Shown: positions 1 to 6,715, counted from the stretch's first letter. The stretch is DNA of 7,650 nt from Bacillota bacterium (GCA_017438085.1 JAFRWH010000050.1:1-7650); one strand, 5' to 3'. The notes: generated by a model from the letters alone, not told the origin. Program-made: numbers and translations.

Positions 1-1134
1 GTAATTGCCCTTTTCTCCTTTGATTCTGATTCCCAGTCTTCTGGCCTGGTTATCAGTCAGGTTGGAGCAGCTTCCTACTTCGAAGTACTTCTGCTGTCTG
101 GGGCTCCAGGCTTCAACGTCCAGGGACTTCACCTTAAGATCTGCCAGGTCTCCGGAGCAGCACTCCAGGGTTCTTACAGGGATATCCAGGCTTCTGAAGA
201 AGTCCACGGTGTTCTGCCAGAGCTTGTCGAACCACATGGGAGAATCCTCCGGCTCGCAGACTACGACCATCTCCTGCTTTTCGAACTGGTGGATGCGGTA
301 CACGCCGCGCTCCTCGATACCGTGAGCGCCGACTTCCTTGCGGAAGCATGGGCTGAAGCTTGTAAGGGTCTGAGGCAGCTCGGACTTTTCCAGCATCTGG
401 CCGATGAACTTACCGATCATGGAATGCTCGGAAGTACCGATAAGATACAGGTCCTCGCCCTCGATCTTGTACATCATGTTCTCCATCTCGGCAAAGCTCA
501 TTACGCCCTTTACCACATCGCCGTGGATCATGTAAGGCGGGATGTAATATTCAAAGCCGCGGTTGATCATGAAGTCCCTCGCATAGGACAGGATGGAGCT
601 GTGGAGCCTTGCGATATCTCCCTTAAGATAATAGAAACCGTTTCCGGAGGTGCGGCGTGCGCTGTCCAGATCTATGCCGTTGAAGCTCTCCATGATGTCA
701 ACATGGTAAGGAACTTCCCACTCGGGGACCACGGGATCTCCGAACTTTTCTATTTCAACATTATGGCTGTCATCGGGTCCGATGGGAACGGAAGGATCGA
801 TGATCTGGGGAATGACCATCATGCGTGTCTTTATCTCCTCGCCCAGTCTTTCTTCCTTTTCCTCCAGAGCGGTCAGCTCGTCAGCCATTTCATTGACTTG
901 CTTCTTGATCTCCTCTGCCTCTTCCTTCTTGCCGGCCTTCATGAGTCCGCCGATCTGCTTGGAAAGATTGTTTCTGGCAGCCCTGAGCGCGTCGCCGCGG
1001 GTCTTGGCTGCGCGGACCTCTTCGTCCATTGCGATTATCTCGTCCACCAGAGGCAGTTTTTCGTCCTGAAATTTCTTTTTAATGTTTTCTTTGACTATGT
1101 CAGGGTTATTTCTGACAAATCTGATATCTAGCAT
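1..1134 (-). CDS. serS: Seryl-tRNA synthetase, 3' end cut off by the window edge
   Basis: SerRS is a class II, homodimeric cytoplasmic enzyme that activates serine with ATP and loads it on tRNA-Ser (and tRNA-Sec where present). The frame stays open for 378 codons and leaves the window without a stop; family members run about 420-430 residues, so the last part, including class II motif 3, is missing. Residues about 28-105 are a charged, heptad-like helical arm (tRNA-binding coiled coil) with the usual NNLSKQIG stretch near 55-62. The catalytic domain shows GTSEHS at 233-238 in the place of the usual TAE serine-binding motif, motif 2 as CFRKEVG at 263-269 followed by YRIHQFEKQEM at 279-289, and FEVGSCSN at 351-358 (usually REISSCSN). 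The ATG is set by AGGAGG five bases upstream. It lies 68 bases after rsmA with no promoter seen. The identity is firm; the sequence is an atypical branch of the bacterial family. Confidence 0.96.
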   Translation of the reverse strand, partial: MLDIRFVRNNPDIVKENIKKKFQDEKLPLVDEIIAMDEEVRAAKTRGDALRAARNNLSKQIGGLMKAGKKEEAEEIKKQVNEMADELTALEEKEERLGEEIKTRMMVIPQIIDPSVPIGPDDSHNVEIEKFGDPVVPEWEVPYHVDIMESFNGIDLDSARRTSGNGFYYLKGDIARLHSSILSYARDFMINRGFEYYIPPYMIHGDVVKGVMSFAEMENMMYKIEGEDLYLIGTSEHSMIGKFIGQMLEKSELPQTLTSFSPCFRKEVGAHGIEERGVYRIHQFEKQEMVVVCEPEDSPMWFDKLWQNTVDFFRSLDIPVRTLECCSGDLADLKVKSLDVEAWSPRQQKYFEVGSCSNLTDNQARRLGIRIKGEKGNY

Positions 1135-1145
1135 GATTCCCTCCT

Positions 1146-1162
1146 AAAAGGCCATAAGGCCT
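1146..1162 (-). other. Hairpin with short T-run just before the serS ribosome binding site
   Basis: Minus-strand AGGCC-TTAT-GGCCT makes a 5-bp stem with a 4-base loop. The T at the end of the stem and the three bases after it form a TTTT run, and the AGGAGG of serS starts immediately afterwards. A stem of 5 bp with four T is weak for a terminator. It could give partial termination or an RNA fold that keeps the serS ribosome binding site open. No T-box (specifier stem, antiterminator) fits in this short gap. Confidence 0.35.
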
Positions 1163-1182
1163 GACTGATCTGCATTAGTGAT

Positions 1183-1196
1183 GCCGCAGTTGCGGC
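1183..1196 (-). other. Small GC hairpin just after the rsmA stop
   Basis: Read on the minus strand, GCCGC-AACT-GCGGC forms a perfect 5-bp stem with a 4-base loop, beginning seven bases after the rsmA stop codon. No T-run follows it, so it is not an intrinsic terminator. It may protect an RNA end or be chance; low confidence in any function. Confidence 0.35.
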
Positions 1197-1202
1197 CGGA
1201 GC

Positions 1203-2072
1203 CTATCTTGCTCCTGCGTCCATCAGAGCATCCGAAAGCCTTGCGAATTCCGCCAGGCTCAGAGTCTCTGCTCTTCTCTTCGGGTCTATTTCCGCCGCCC
1301 TCAGCGCCGTAGAGATGGAATCTCTGGGCAATCCTCCTCCCTCGAGAGAATTGGAAAGGGTCTTGCGCCTCTGGCCAAAACCCGCTTTTATAGTCCGGAA
1401 CAGCATTTCAGCTGAACGGACCTGAACCGGAGGCTCCTTAAGAAGCTTCAGCTTCACTACCGCCGAATCCACCTTTGGCTGAGGCCTGAAGCATTCCGGT
1501 CCCACATCCCGAACATATCCGCATTCGGAATAGTAGGCCACCGAAAGGCTCAGCACGCCGTAGTCCTTGCCGCCCGGGCCGGACGCCATGCGCTCTGCCA
1601 CCTCTTTCTGCACCATCACAGTGATGCTCTCGGCAGGGAGCCGGGCTTCCAGAAGCCCCATTATGATGGGTGTAGTAATATAGTAGGGCAAATTACCCAG
1701 TATGCACACCTTCGACGCTCTGAAGGCCCCCTCAGAGGCTCTGGAGGCTATCAGCGATGCCATATCCACCTTCAGCACGTCTTCGTTGATTATTTCGAGA
1801 TTGGAACTGTCGAAAAACTTTGCCCTGAGTATAGGGATCAGCTCCTTATCCAGCTCTATGGCCACCACTCTGCCGGCTCTGCTTACCAGCTCGCTTGTAA
1901 GAGCGCCCATGCCCGGGCCTATCTCTATGGCCAGAGTCCCGCTGTCGATGCCTGCAGCATCCGCTATATCCGTGATGACGCTTTCATCCACAAGAAAATT
2001 CTGCCCCAGAGACTTCTTAGCCCTGTAGCCACCTATCTGATTCGAATTGTTATTCCTGTGGTTTTTACTCAT
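1203..2072 (-). CDS. rsmA: 16S rRNA (adenine(1518)-N6/adenine(1519)-N6)-dimethyltransferase RsmA (KsgA)
   Basis: RsmA uses S-adenosylmethionine to dimethylate two adjacent adenines in the 3' terminal hairpin of 16S rRNA, a late check in 30S assembly; loss gives kasugamycin resistance. The protein of 289 residues (B. subtilis KsgA is 292) has the family entry KKSLGQNFLVDE at 19-30, SAM motif I EIGPGMGALT at 50-59, the acidic ribose-contact region AIELDKEL at 71-78, the catalytic NLPY at 127-130 followed by YITTPIIM, and the C-terminal helical domain with FGQRRKTLSNSL. I chose the ATG at 2072 because it gives the family's length and N-terminus. The frame stays open upstream to a TTG at 2159 inside rnmV, but that would add 29 unconserved basic residues. 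The chosen ATG has no clear Shine-Dalgarno sequence, so translation may depend on rnmV ending 37 bases upstream. The rnmV-rsmA order is the usual Firmicutes pairing. Confidence 0.96.
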   Translation of the reverse strand: MSKNHRNNNSNQIGGYRAKKSLGQNFLVDESVITDIADAAGIDSGTLAIEIGPGMGALTSELVSRAGRVVAIELDKELIPILRAKFFDSSNLEIINEDVLKVDMASLIASRASEGAFRASKVCILGNLPYYITTPIIMGLLEARLPAESITVMVQKEVAERMASGPGGKDYGVLSLSVAYYSECGYVRDVGPECFRPQPKVDSAVVKLKLLKEPPVQVRSAEMLFRTIKAGFGQRRKTLSNSLEGGGLPRDSISTALRAAEIDPKRRAETLSLAEFARLSDALMDAGAR

Positions 2073-2109
2073 TGTATCTGACTTATGTTTTGCGCGAACG
2101 CTCCGCCCT

Positions 2110-2748
2110 TTACTCTGTCTGCCTTGCGGCTTCCTCCAGCTCTTCTCGGGAGATCCCAAAGCCGTTTATCTTTTTCAGCATAGCCTTGGCATTGCCTGTT
2201 CCTATGCCCAGAACGCGGCCGACTGCCGCTCTGCGCTCCATGGCGCCGGTTCCTCCCGCAAGCCCCAGTCTGTCCATGTCCTCCATGGTAAGAGGCGTGG
2301 AAGCCGGGAGCTCTGATGAAGCTTCATCGCCCAGACGTCCGCCCATGCCGCCGAAGCAGCAGCCGCCGGCCGCAGGGCCCTTTGCTAAAAGCAGCGCCTC
2401 CCTGATGTCCTTTGGAGCCGCATTTTCTATGCCTATGTCGCCAGACTTTACAGCCTGCTCCCTGGGAAGAAAAGCCTGCTTCGCCCAGGGGAAAAGCTCC
2501 GTGAGCCTGCGCCTTATGTTCTCTCCTGCCCTGTCCGGGTCCGTAAATATCACTATCCCCTGATTATGATAGGCTTTCCCTATAATATCAAGAGTTTCCT
2601 GCGTTATTCCAAAGCCGTGAGTGGGTATTATCAGGGCATCGATGGCTCTTTCAACAGCAGCCACATCGTCACGGCCCTCTACGATCACTGCTTCCCGCAG
2701 CTTCAGCTTTTCGGGTGAGGTTTTTCCTGCCATTTCCGCCGTCCTCAC
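2110..2748 (-). CDS. rnmV: Ribonuclease M5 (5S rRNA maturation, TOPRIM domain)
   Basis: RNase M5 cuts both sides of the 5S rRNA precursor, helped by ribosomal protein L18 in B. subtilis. The TOPRIM domain is visible: the acidic VEGRDD at 23-28 (catalytic Glu24) and TDPDRAG at 69-75 (Asp70, Asp72), then the family stretch GDIGIENA at 103-110. The C-terminal domain (about 153-205) has LGLAGG, RAAVGRVLGIGTGNAK and INGFGIS, typical of the domain that follows TOPRIM in RNase M5. At 212 residues it is longer than the roughly 186 of B. subtilis; the extra length is a Gly/Ala-rich linker at about 122-151 containing GGCCFGGMGG. The start taken is GTG at 2748, which overlaps the upstream stop as GTGA and suggests translational coupling. 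ATG at 2733 (residue 6), behind AGG about nine bases upstream, is an equally possible start. Confidence 0.95.
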   Translation of the reverse strand: MRTAEMAGKTSPEKLKLREAVIVEGRDDVAAVERAIDALIIPTHGFGITQETLDIIGKAYHNQGIVIFTDPDRAGENIRRRLTELFPWAKQAFLPREQAVKSGDIGIENAAPKDIREALLLAKGPAAGGCCFGGMGGRLGDEASSELPASTPLTMEDMDRLGLAGGTGAMERRAAVGRVLGIGTGNAKAMLKKINGFGISREELEEAARQTE

Positions 2749-3191
2749 TGGGGTTTTGCTCCGTCCGGAGGCGTCTGGACCTGAGGATCATCCTTGCTGC
2801 CGCGGAAAACGTAAAGTATCTCCCCGTTAAATATCATCCGAAGCACTGACCGCGCCTGCTCGATTATATATTCGTCGCTTTCGACCTGTTTAAGCTCCTC
2901 CCGGAGGGCGTCCTCCTTGTTCTGAAGGGCTTCCAGCTCCTGCTGGGCCTGGTCCTTGCTATCCCTGAGCTCGTATATCCTCATGGCGGTCATTGCCACG
3001 ATAAAAAGAGCTGCGACCACGATAATGATGAAGATCCCAAGCAGTATCCTGCGGTTCCTGCGCTTTCTGTATTCGCGGTTCGCCGCCGTATTCTTTTCCT
3101 TCTGCTCCAGCAGCTTCCTGCGGCGCTCCCGCCTCTGGCTCTGCTTTTCGCTGGGCTTTGTATTCAGCGCTTTTTCGTCAACTCTGCTCAT
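2745..3191 (-). CDS. divIC: Septum formation initiator protein, DivIC/FtsB family
   Basis: These small bitopic proteins form a complex with FtsL and FtsQ/DivIB that triggers septal wall synthesis. The 148-residue protein has a strongly basic cytoplasmic N-terminus (about 16-48, rich in Arg and Lys), one membrane segment at about 49-70, and an extracellular coiled coil at about 71-105. The conserved end block follows at 106-129: DEYIIEQARS, then NGEILYVF, matching the family's 'DYIEKIAREELGLVKPGEIVYIF'-like end, although LRMIFNGE replaces the usual LGxVKPGE. A Pro/Asp/Gln tail closes it. AGGGG six bases before the ATG sets the start. It sits 42 bases after walK and overlaps rnmV by four bases. 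The family call is good. The exact name is provisional, since DivIC, FtsB and FtsL-like paralogues are hard to tell apart by sequence alone. Confidence 0.85.
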   Translation of the reverse strand: MSRVDEKALNTKPSEKQSQRRERRRKLLEQKEKNTAANREYRKRRNRRILLGIFIIIVVAALFIVAMTAMRIYELRDSKDQAQQELEALQNKEDALREELKQVESDEYIIEQARSVLRMIFNGEILYVFRGSKDDPQVQTPPDGAKPQ

Positions 3192-3233
3192 CCGTTTCCC
3201 CTGATAAACACCGCATCCGGTCCGAAGCTGTCC

Positions 3234-5069
3234 CTAATCTATGTTCCTTATGCCTTTTCTGTTGACAGACGGAAGGCTGATCACCACTGTGGTGCCCTTG
3301 CCTTCGCTGCTTTCAGCTTCTATGCTGCCCTTGTGTTCTTCCACTATCTGCTTTGTGATAGCAAGTCCGAGGCCTGTGCCGCCCATGGAGCGGGATCTGG
3401 CCTTGTCCACGCGGTAGAACCTTTCAAATATTCTGGAAAGGGAGGCCTCGGGTATGCCGATGCCGGTATCCGACACTATGATCTTTATCTGCCCGGACTG
3501 CTCCTTCACGTCTATGCTCACATAGCCTTCGTTGGTGTATTTTATGGCGTTCGACAGCACATTCAGAAGCACCTGCTCCATGCGGTCTCTGTCCATCATA
3601 GCCCTTATGTCCCCTTCGATATCGTAAAGGGACCTTATCTCCAGACCCTTGTGCCTGGCCGAGAGCTCCATCTTCATGATGGCCATGTTCACAAGGGAGA
3701 TCACATTGCTCTCCTTGAGGAACAGCGGATCCTGTCCGTGGTCCATTCTTGAAAGCTGCAGCAGGTCCTTTACAAGGCGGTTCATGCGGTCCGCCTCGCT
3801 GTCCACTATCTGCAGGAAGTTCCTGGCGGTGTCCGGGTCGTCCAGCGCTCCGTCCAGAAGGGTCTCCGTGTAGCTTTTTATATTGGTCAGAGGGGTCTTG
3901 AGCTCGTGGGACACGTTCGCAACGAAATCCGTCTGCATGTCCTCGAGCCTCTGCCGCTCTGTCATATCCTGCATTATTATGATGATGCCTACGTCCTCTC
4001 CGTTCTCATCCTTGAAACGGTCAAAGCGCACTGCATAGGTGTATTCGTCTCCCCTGAGGAGACTCTCGCCGCTGCCGTCCCTGCAGGCATCCTTAAGTGC
4101 ATTCAGCTCCATATCAGCGCTGAAATGCCCTAGTATCTCCGAATACTTCAGGCTCTCGGAGGGTATATCCGAAGGGATCCCGAGAATGTGCCTGGCTGTG
4201 GGATTCACCTGAAGCACATTGCCGTCGAGATCTATGGCTATGAGCCCGTCAGCCATGTATTCCAGTATGGTTCCCAGCTTGTTTTTTTCGTTATTGATCT
4301 CAGCGATGGTCTGATCCAGCTTCTGCTGCATCAAATTGAACATTTCCGCCAGCTGACCTATCTCGTCGTCGCTTTTTACTGCGATACTGGCTGAAAAATC
4401 ACCCTGAGACATCTTTTCGACGGTTTTTGTAACATCATTTATGGGTTCGGTGATGCTTCTGGCCACCATAAAGCCCAGAACGACCGTTATCACCAGCGCC
4501 AGAGCCATGGCCTGAAGGAAGATCATGCGGCTCTGGGACAGAAATGCGTTTATGCTGGAAAGGTCAGCCCTGACATAGACCGCCCCGGTATATGCGCTCC
4601 TGCCGCTGACATCCGTGTGCTGCACCGGGAAGCAGAGATTCTTGACCGAGATGCTTCCTGTCTGGCTTTCCGACTCGGTGCTCCTGCCCTGTACCAGAGC
4701 GCTTACTATTATGTCCGAATCGAACACATCCGCCGCATTGCGGCCCTTTAGGTTTGAATTGGTGGAAGCCACCACCCGCAGCTTCTCGTCCACCACTGAC
4801 AGCTCCTGGGAAAAGCCGCTGGTCCAGCTTCCGTCCAGGCTCTGCTGTATTTCCTCCGAATAAGGCTCAAGCTCAGCAAAACCACCCAGAAACTTCAGAA
4901 GATTGCTCTGGTTTACGGTCTTGGTGATATTTTCTTTTAGGGAATCCAGCTGATATGCCCTCATGCTGTTGGTCAGGTACACCGCCAGTATGGTCAGCGC
5001 CGCAAACAGCAGCATAAAGTAGATCAGCACTATTCTCCAGCGCACGCTGGAGTGTTTGCCCTTCTTCAT
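3234..5069 (-). CDS. walK: Sensor histidine kinase WalK (VicK/YycG type)
   Basis: WalK is the membrane kinase/phosphatase that controls WalR and thereby autolysins and wall turnover in Firmicutes. The 611 residues carry every expected domain in order: TM1 at about 13-33, an extracellular Cache/PAS-like sensor at about 34-180, TM2 at about 182-203, HAMP at about 204-255, a PAS domain at about 262-370 (EYMADGLIAIDLDGNVLQVN), and HisKA with VSHELKTPL and phospho-acceptor His388. The HATPase domain has the N box NVLSNAIKYT at 503-512, G1 DTGIGIP at 534-540, the F box RIFERFYRVD at 546-555 and G2 GGTGLGL at 563-569. The HExxT phosphatase motif (388-392) is intact. Length equals B. subtilis WalK (611). 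AAGAGG five bases before the ATG sets the start, 21 bases after walR. The accessory genes walH, walI and walJ do not follow it here; the divIC-like gene does. Confidence 0.93.
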   Translation of the reverse strand: MKKGKHSSVRWRIVLIYFMLLFAALTILAVYLTNSMRAYQLDSLKENITKTVNQSNLLKFLGGFAELEPYSEEIQQSLDGSWTSGFSQELSVVDEKLRVVASTNSNLKGRNAADVFDSDIIVSALVQGRSTESESQTGSISVKNLCFPVQHTDVSGRSAYTGAVYVRADLSSINAFLSQSRMIFLQAMALALVITVVLGFMVARSITEPINDVTKTVEKMSQGDFSASIAVKSDDEIGQLAEMFNLMQQKLDQTIAEINNEKNKLGTILEYMADGLIAIDLDGNVLQVNPTARHILGIPSDIPSESLKYSEILGHFSADMELNALKDACRDGSGESLLRGDEYTYAVRFDRFKDENGEDVGIIIIMQDMTERQRLEDMQTDFVANVSHELKTPLTNIKSYTETLLDGALDDPDTARNFLQIVDSEADRMNRLVKDLLQLSRMDHGQDPLFLKESNVISLVNMAIMKMELSARHKGLEIRSLYDIEGDIRAMMDRDRMEQVLLNVLSNAIKYTNEGYVSIDVKEQSGQIKIIVSDTGIGIPEASLSRIFERFYRVDKARSRSMGGTGLGLAITKQIVEEHKGSIEAESSEGKGTTVVISLPSVNRKGIRNID

Positions 5070-5090
5070 CTGAGCCTCTTGATCTATGCC

Positions 5091-5807
5091 CTAGGGCTGC
5101 GGCCTCTTGCAGTAGTAGCCTATGCCCCGCCTTGTCAGAATGTATTTGGGATCGCCGGGGTCGTCCTCCAGCTTCTCCCTGAGACGCCTTACGGTAACGT
5201 CCACGGTGCGGATGTCGCCGTAATATTCGTAGCCCCAGACCTCTTCAAGCAGCTGCTCTCTGGAGAATACTCTGCCTTCTCTTTCAGCAAGATATCTGAA
5301 CAGTTCGAATTCGCGGAGGGTAAGGTCCAGAGCCTCGCCGTTTTTCTTGACCTCGTAGCGGGAAAGATCCAGCTCCAGATTGCCGAAGCTCTTGGTTTCA
5401 GAGGGGCGCTCCGGCTCTTCGGTCATCTGATCCGCCCTTCTGATATTGGCCTTGATGCGGGCTATGAGCTCTCTCATGCCAAAGGGCTTTGTGATGTAAT
5501 CGTCGGCGCCAAGCTCCAGGCCAAGCACCTTGTCCACTTCCTCTTCTTTGGCGGTGAGCATTATGATGGGCACATTGCTCTTCTCCCGGACTCTTTTGCA
5601 CACTTCAAAGCCATCGGTCACCGGAAGCATGACATCCAGAAGTATGAGGTCGAAATTGCCCGCAAGCGCCTTTGCCAGGCCATCTCCGCCGTCATATGCA
5701 GCAGTTATCTCGTAGCCTTCCTTTTCCAGATTGTACTTGATGATATCCGAAATGGACTTTTCGTCTTCTATGATCAAAATCTTTTTGGATCTGTTATCTG
5801 AGCTCAT
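5091..5807 (-). CDS. walR: Response regulator WalR (VicR/YycF type, OmpR/PhoB family)
   Basis: WalR, phosphorylated by WalK, binds DNA to tune peptidoglycan hydrolase and wall genes; it is essential in many Firmicutes. The 238-residue protein has a receiver domain (about 8-122) with the acidic pair Glu14/Asp15, phospho-acceptor Asp58 in LILLDVMLP, Thr85 and Lys107 in ITKPF. A winged-helix domain follows at about 135-235 with LTLREFELFRYLA, VWGYEYYGDIRTVDVTVRRL and TRRGIGYY, which is nearly the WalR signature. Thr106 lines up with the Thr101 of B. subtilis WalR that PrkC phosphorylates, so Ser/Thr-kinase input is possible (inference). I chose the ATG at 5807 because AAGGAGG lies five bases upstream; an in-frame ATG at 5825 has no such site and lies upstream of the predicted transcription start. 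It is the first gene of the operon, and its own promoter is listed separately. Confidence 0.94.
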   Translation of the reverse strand: MSSDNRSKKILIIEDEKSISDIIKYNLEKEGYEITAAYDGGDGLAKALAGNFDLILLDVMLPVTDGFEVCKRVREKSNVPIIMLTAKEEEVDKVLGLELGADDYITKPFGMRELIARIKANIRRADQMTEEPERPSETKSFGNLELDLSRYEVKKNGEALDLTLREFELFRYLAEREGRVFSREQLLEEVWGYEYYGDIRTVDVTVRRLREKLEDDPGDPKYILTRRGIGYYCKRPQP

Positions 5808-5812
5808 ATATT

Positions 5813-5819
5813 CCTCCTT
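5813..5819 (-). promoter_or_regulatory. walR ribosome binding site, decides the start
   Basis: Minus-strand AAGGAGG lies five bases before the ATG at 5807. It selects that ATG over the in-frame ATG at 5825, within whose extra six codons the site lies. Confidence 0.85.
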
Positions 5820-5827
5820 GACCATTT

Positions 5828-5857
5828 AGTATAGCATAGAGTTTCGCCAAATAGCAA
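5828..5857 (-). promoter_or_regulatory. Promoter of the walR operon (housekeeping sigma factor type)
   Basis: On the minus strand, TTGCTA (5857-5852) and TATACT (5833-5828) are 18 bases apart, and the -10 is preceded by TG in the extended form TGCTATACT. Transcription should start near 5821, giving a leader of only about 14 bases that is almost filled by the ribosome binding site. The -35 lies inside the T-rich tail of the mscS terminator. No WalR-box direct repeat (TGTWAH-N5-TGTWAH) is visible around it. Confidence 0.65.
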
Positions 5858-5891
5858 GACCCTGCAGCCCGCCCGAAAGCAGGCCGCAGGG
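5849..5891 (-). terminator. Intrinsic terminator of mscS
   Basis: Starting 33 bases after the mscS stop, minus-strand CCCTGCGGCCTGC (5891-5879) pairs with GCGGGCTGCAGGG (5872-5860) as a 13-bp stem with two G-U pairs and a TTTCGG loop. The tail TCTTGCTATTT (5859-5849) is T-rich but broken, so termination may be partial and some read-through into walR is possible. On the plus strand the same palindrome has no T-run after it. Confidence 0.75.
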
Positions 5892-5924
5892 CCGTGATCC
5901 GCTTTAATGACTGTAAAGCAGCCT

Positions 5925-6710
5925 TTATGCCTTCTCTTTGATGTGAACATCCACCTGGGGGAAGGGAATGTGAACACCTGCTGCATCCAGAGCGCCTTTT
6001 GTAGCGGTCTGAAGGTCGAAGAGCACATCCCAGTAATCGCCGGGCTCACACCATACTCTGAACAGCAGCCTGATGGCGCTTTCATCGTAGGAGGAGACCA
6101 CGCACATAGGTGCGGGATCTGCAAGGACCTTGCTGTGGGACTTACCAAGAGAGGTAAGAGCAGCAATGGCGGCATTCAGATCGGAGCCATAGGAGATGCC
6201 TACGCTCATGTCCACACGACGCTTGTCGGTCCTGGAGAAATTGGTGATGCTGTTGGCTGTCAGCTGCCCATTGGGGATGGTAACGGTCCTGTTATCCGCA
6301 GTCCTGATCGTAGTGTAGAGCAGGTCTATAGCCTGAACACTGCCTTCCGCTCCTCCGCAGCTGATATAATCGCCCGCGCCAAAGGGTCTGTTGAACATGA
6401 TCAGAAGACCACTGGCGATATTGGAGAGCGAGCCCTGCAGAGCCAGAGCGATGGCAGCGCCGGCAGCGGCAAATACAGTAACGACACTGGTGGTGCTGAT
6501 TCCCAAAGCGCCCAGTATAGCCATTATAACAGCAGCCCATACAACGATCTTGATAGCAGTCTTGAAAAATTTGTGGAGCATTGGATCCAGTTTGCTCTTT
6601 TCCAGCAGCTTGCCGACTGCCTTCTGCGCCACTCCGGACACGATGTATCCGACAAGAAGCGTAATGATGATCCTTACTCCAAGGGATGTAAGATTTTCAG
6701 CCGAGAACAT
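5925..6710 (-). CDS. mscS: Small-conductance mechanosensitive channel, MscS family
   Basis: MscS channels are heptamers in the cytoplasmic membrane that open under membrane tension and release solutes on osmotic down-shock. The 261-residue protein (E. coli MscS has 286) has a first membrane helix at about 10-28, a second at about 50-69, and the pore helix TM3 at about 74-107 with GAAIALALQGSLSNIASG and the Gln92-Gly93 kink matching E. coli Gln112-Gly113. The beta domain follows with FNRPFGAGDYI, TTIRTADNRTVTIPNG and ITNFSR, then the alpha/beta cage domain ending in HIPFPQVDVHI. Aligned to E. coli, pore-seal Leu109 is kept as Leu89, but Leu105 is Ala85 and Gly108 is Ala88. I chose the ATG at 6710 because AAGGAGG lies five bases upstream; an open frame continues to 6791 without family similarity. 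It forms a single-gene unit with its own terminator. Confidence 0.95.
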   Translation of the reverse strand: MFSAENLTSLGVRIIITLLVGYIVSGVAQKAVGKLLEKSKLDPMLHKFFKTAIKIVVWAAVIMAILGALGISTTSVVTVFAAAGAAIALALQGSLSNIASGLLIMFNRPFGAGDYISCGGAEGSVQAIDLLYTTIRTADNRTVTIPNGQLTANSITNFSRTDKRRVDMSVGISYGSDLNAAIAALTSLGKSHSKVLADPAPMCVVSSYDESAIRLLFRVWCEPGDYWDVLFDLQTATKGALDAAGVHIPFPQVDVHIKEKA

Positions 6711-6715
6711 ATATG

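Noticed and set aside
289..1131. A 280-codon open frame on the plus strand
   Set aside because: It is antisense to serS, whose protein is unmistakable over the same bases; the plus-strand product shows no recognisable motif. It is a codon-composition shadow.
3192..3233. Possible regulatory element between walK and the divIC-like gene
   Set aside because: The 42 bases hold only the AGGGG ribosome binding site and scattered short complementarities; no terminator or promoter pattern.
5052..5801. A 249-codon open frame on the plus strand
   Set aside because: It lies opposite walR, which has all family motifs; the antisense product has no domain-like pattern and no ribosome binding site.
5808..5825. 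Upstream ATG of walR at 5825
   Set aside because: AAGGAGG lies within the six extra codons, five bases before the ATG at 5807, and the predicted transcription start is downstream of 5825.
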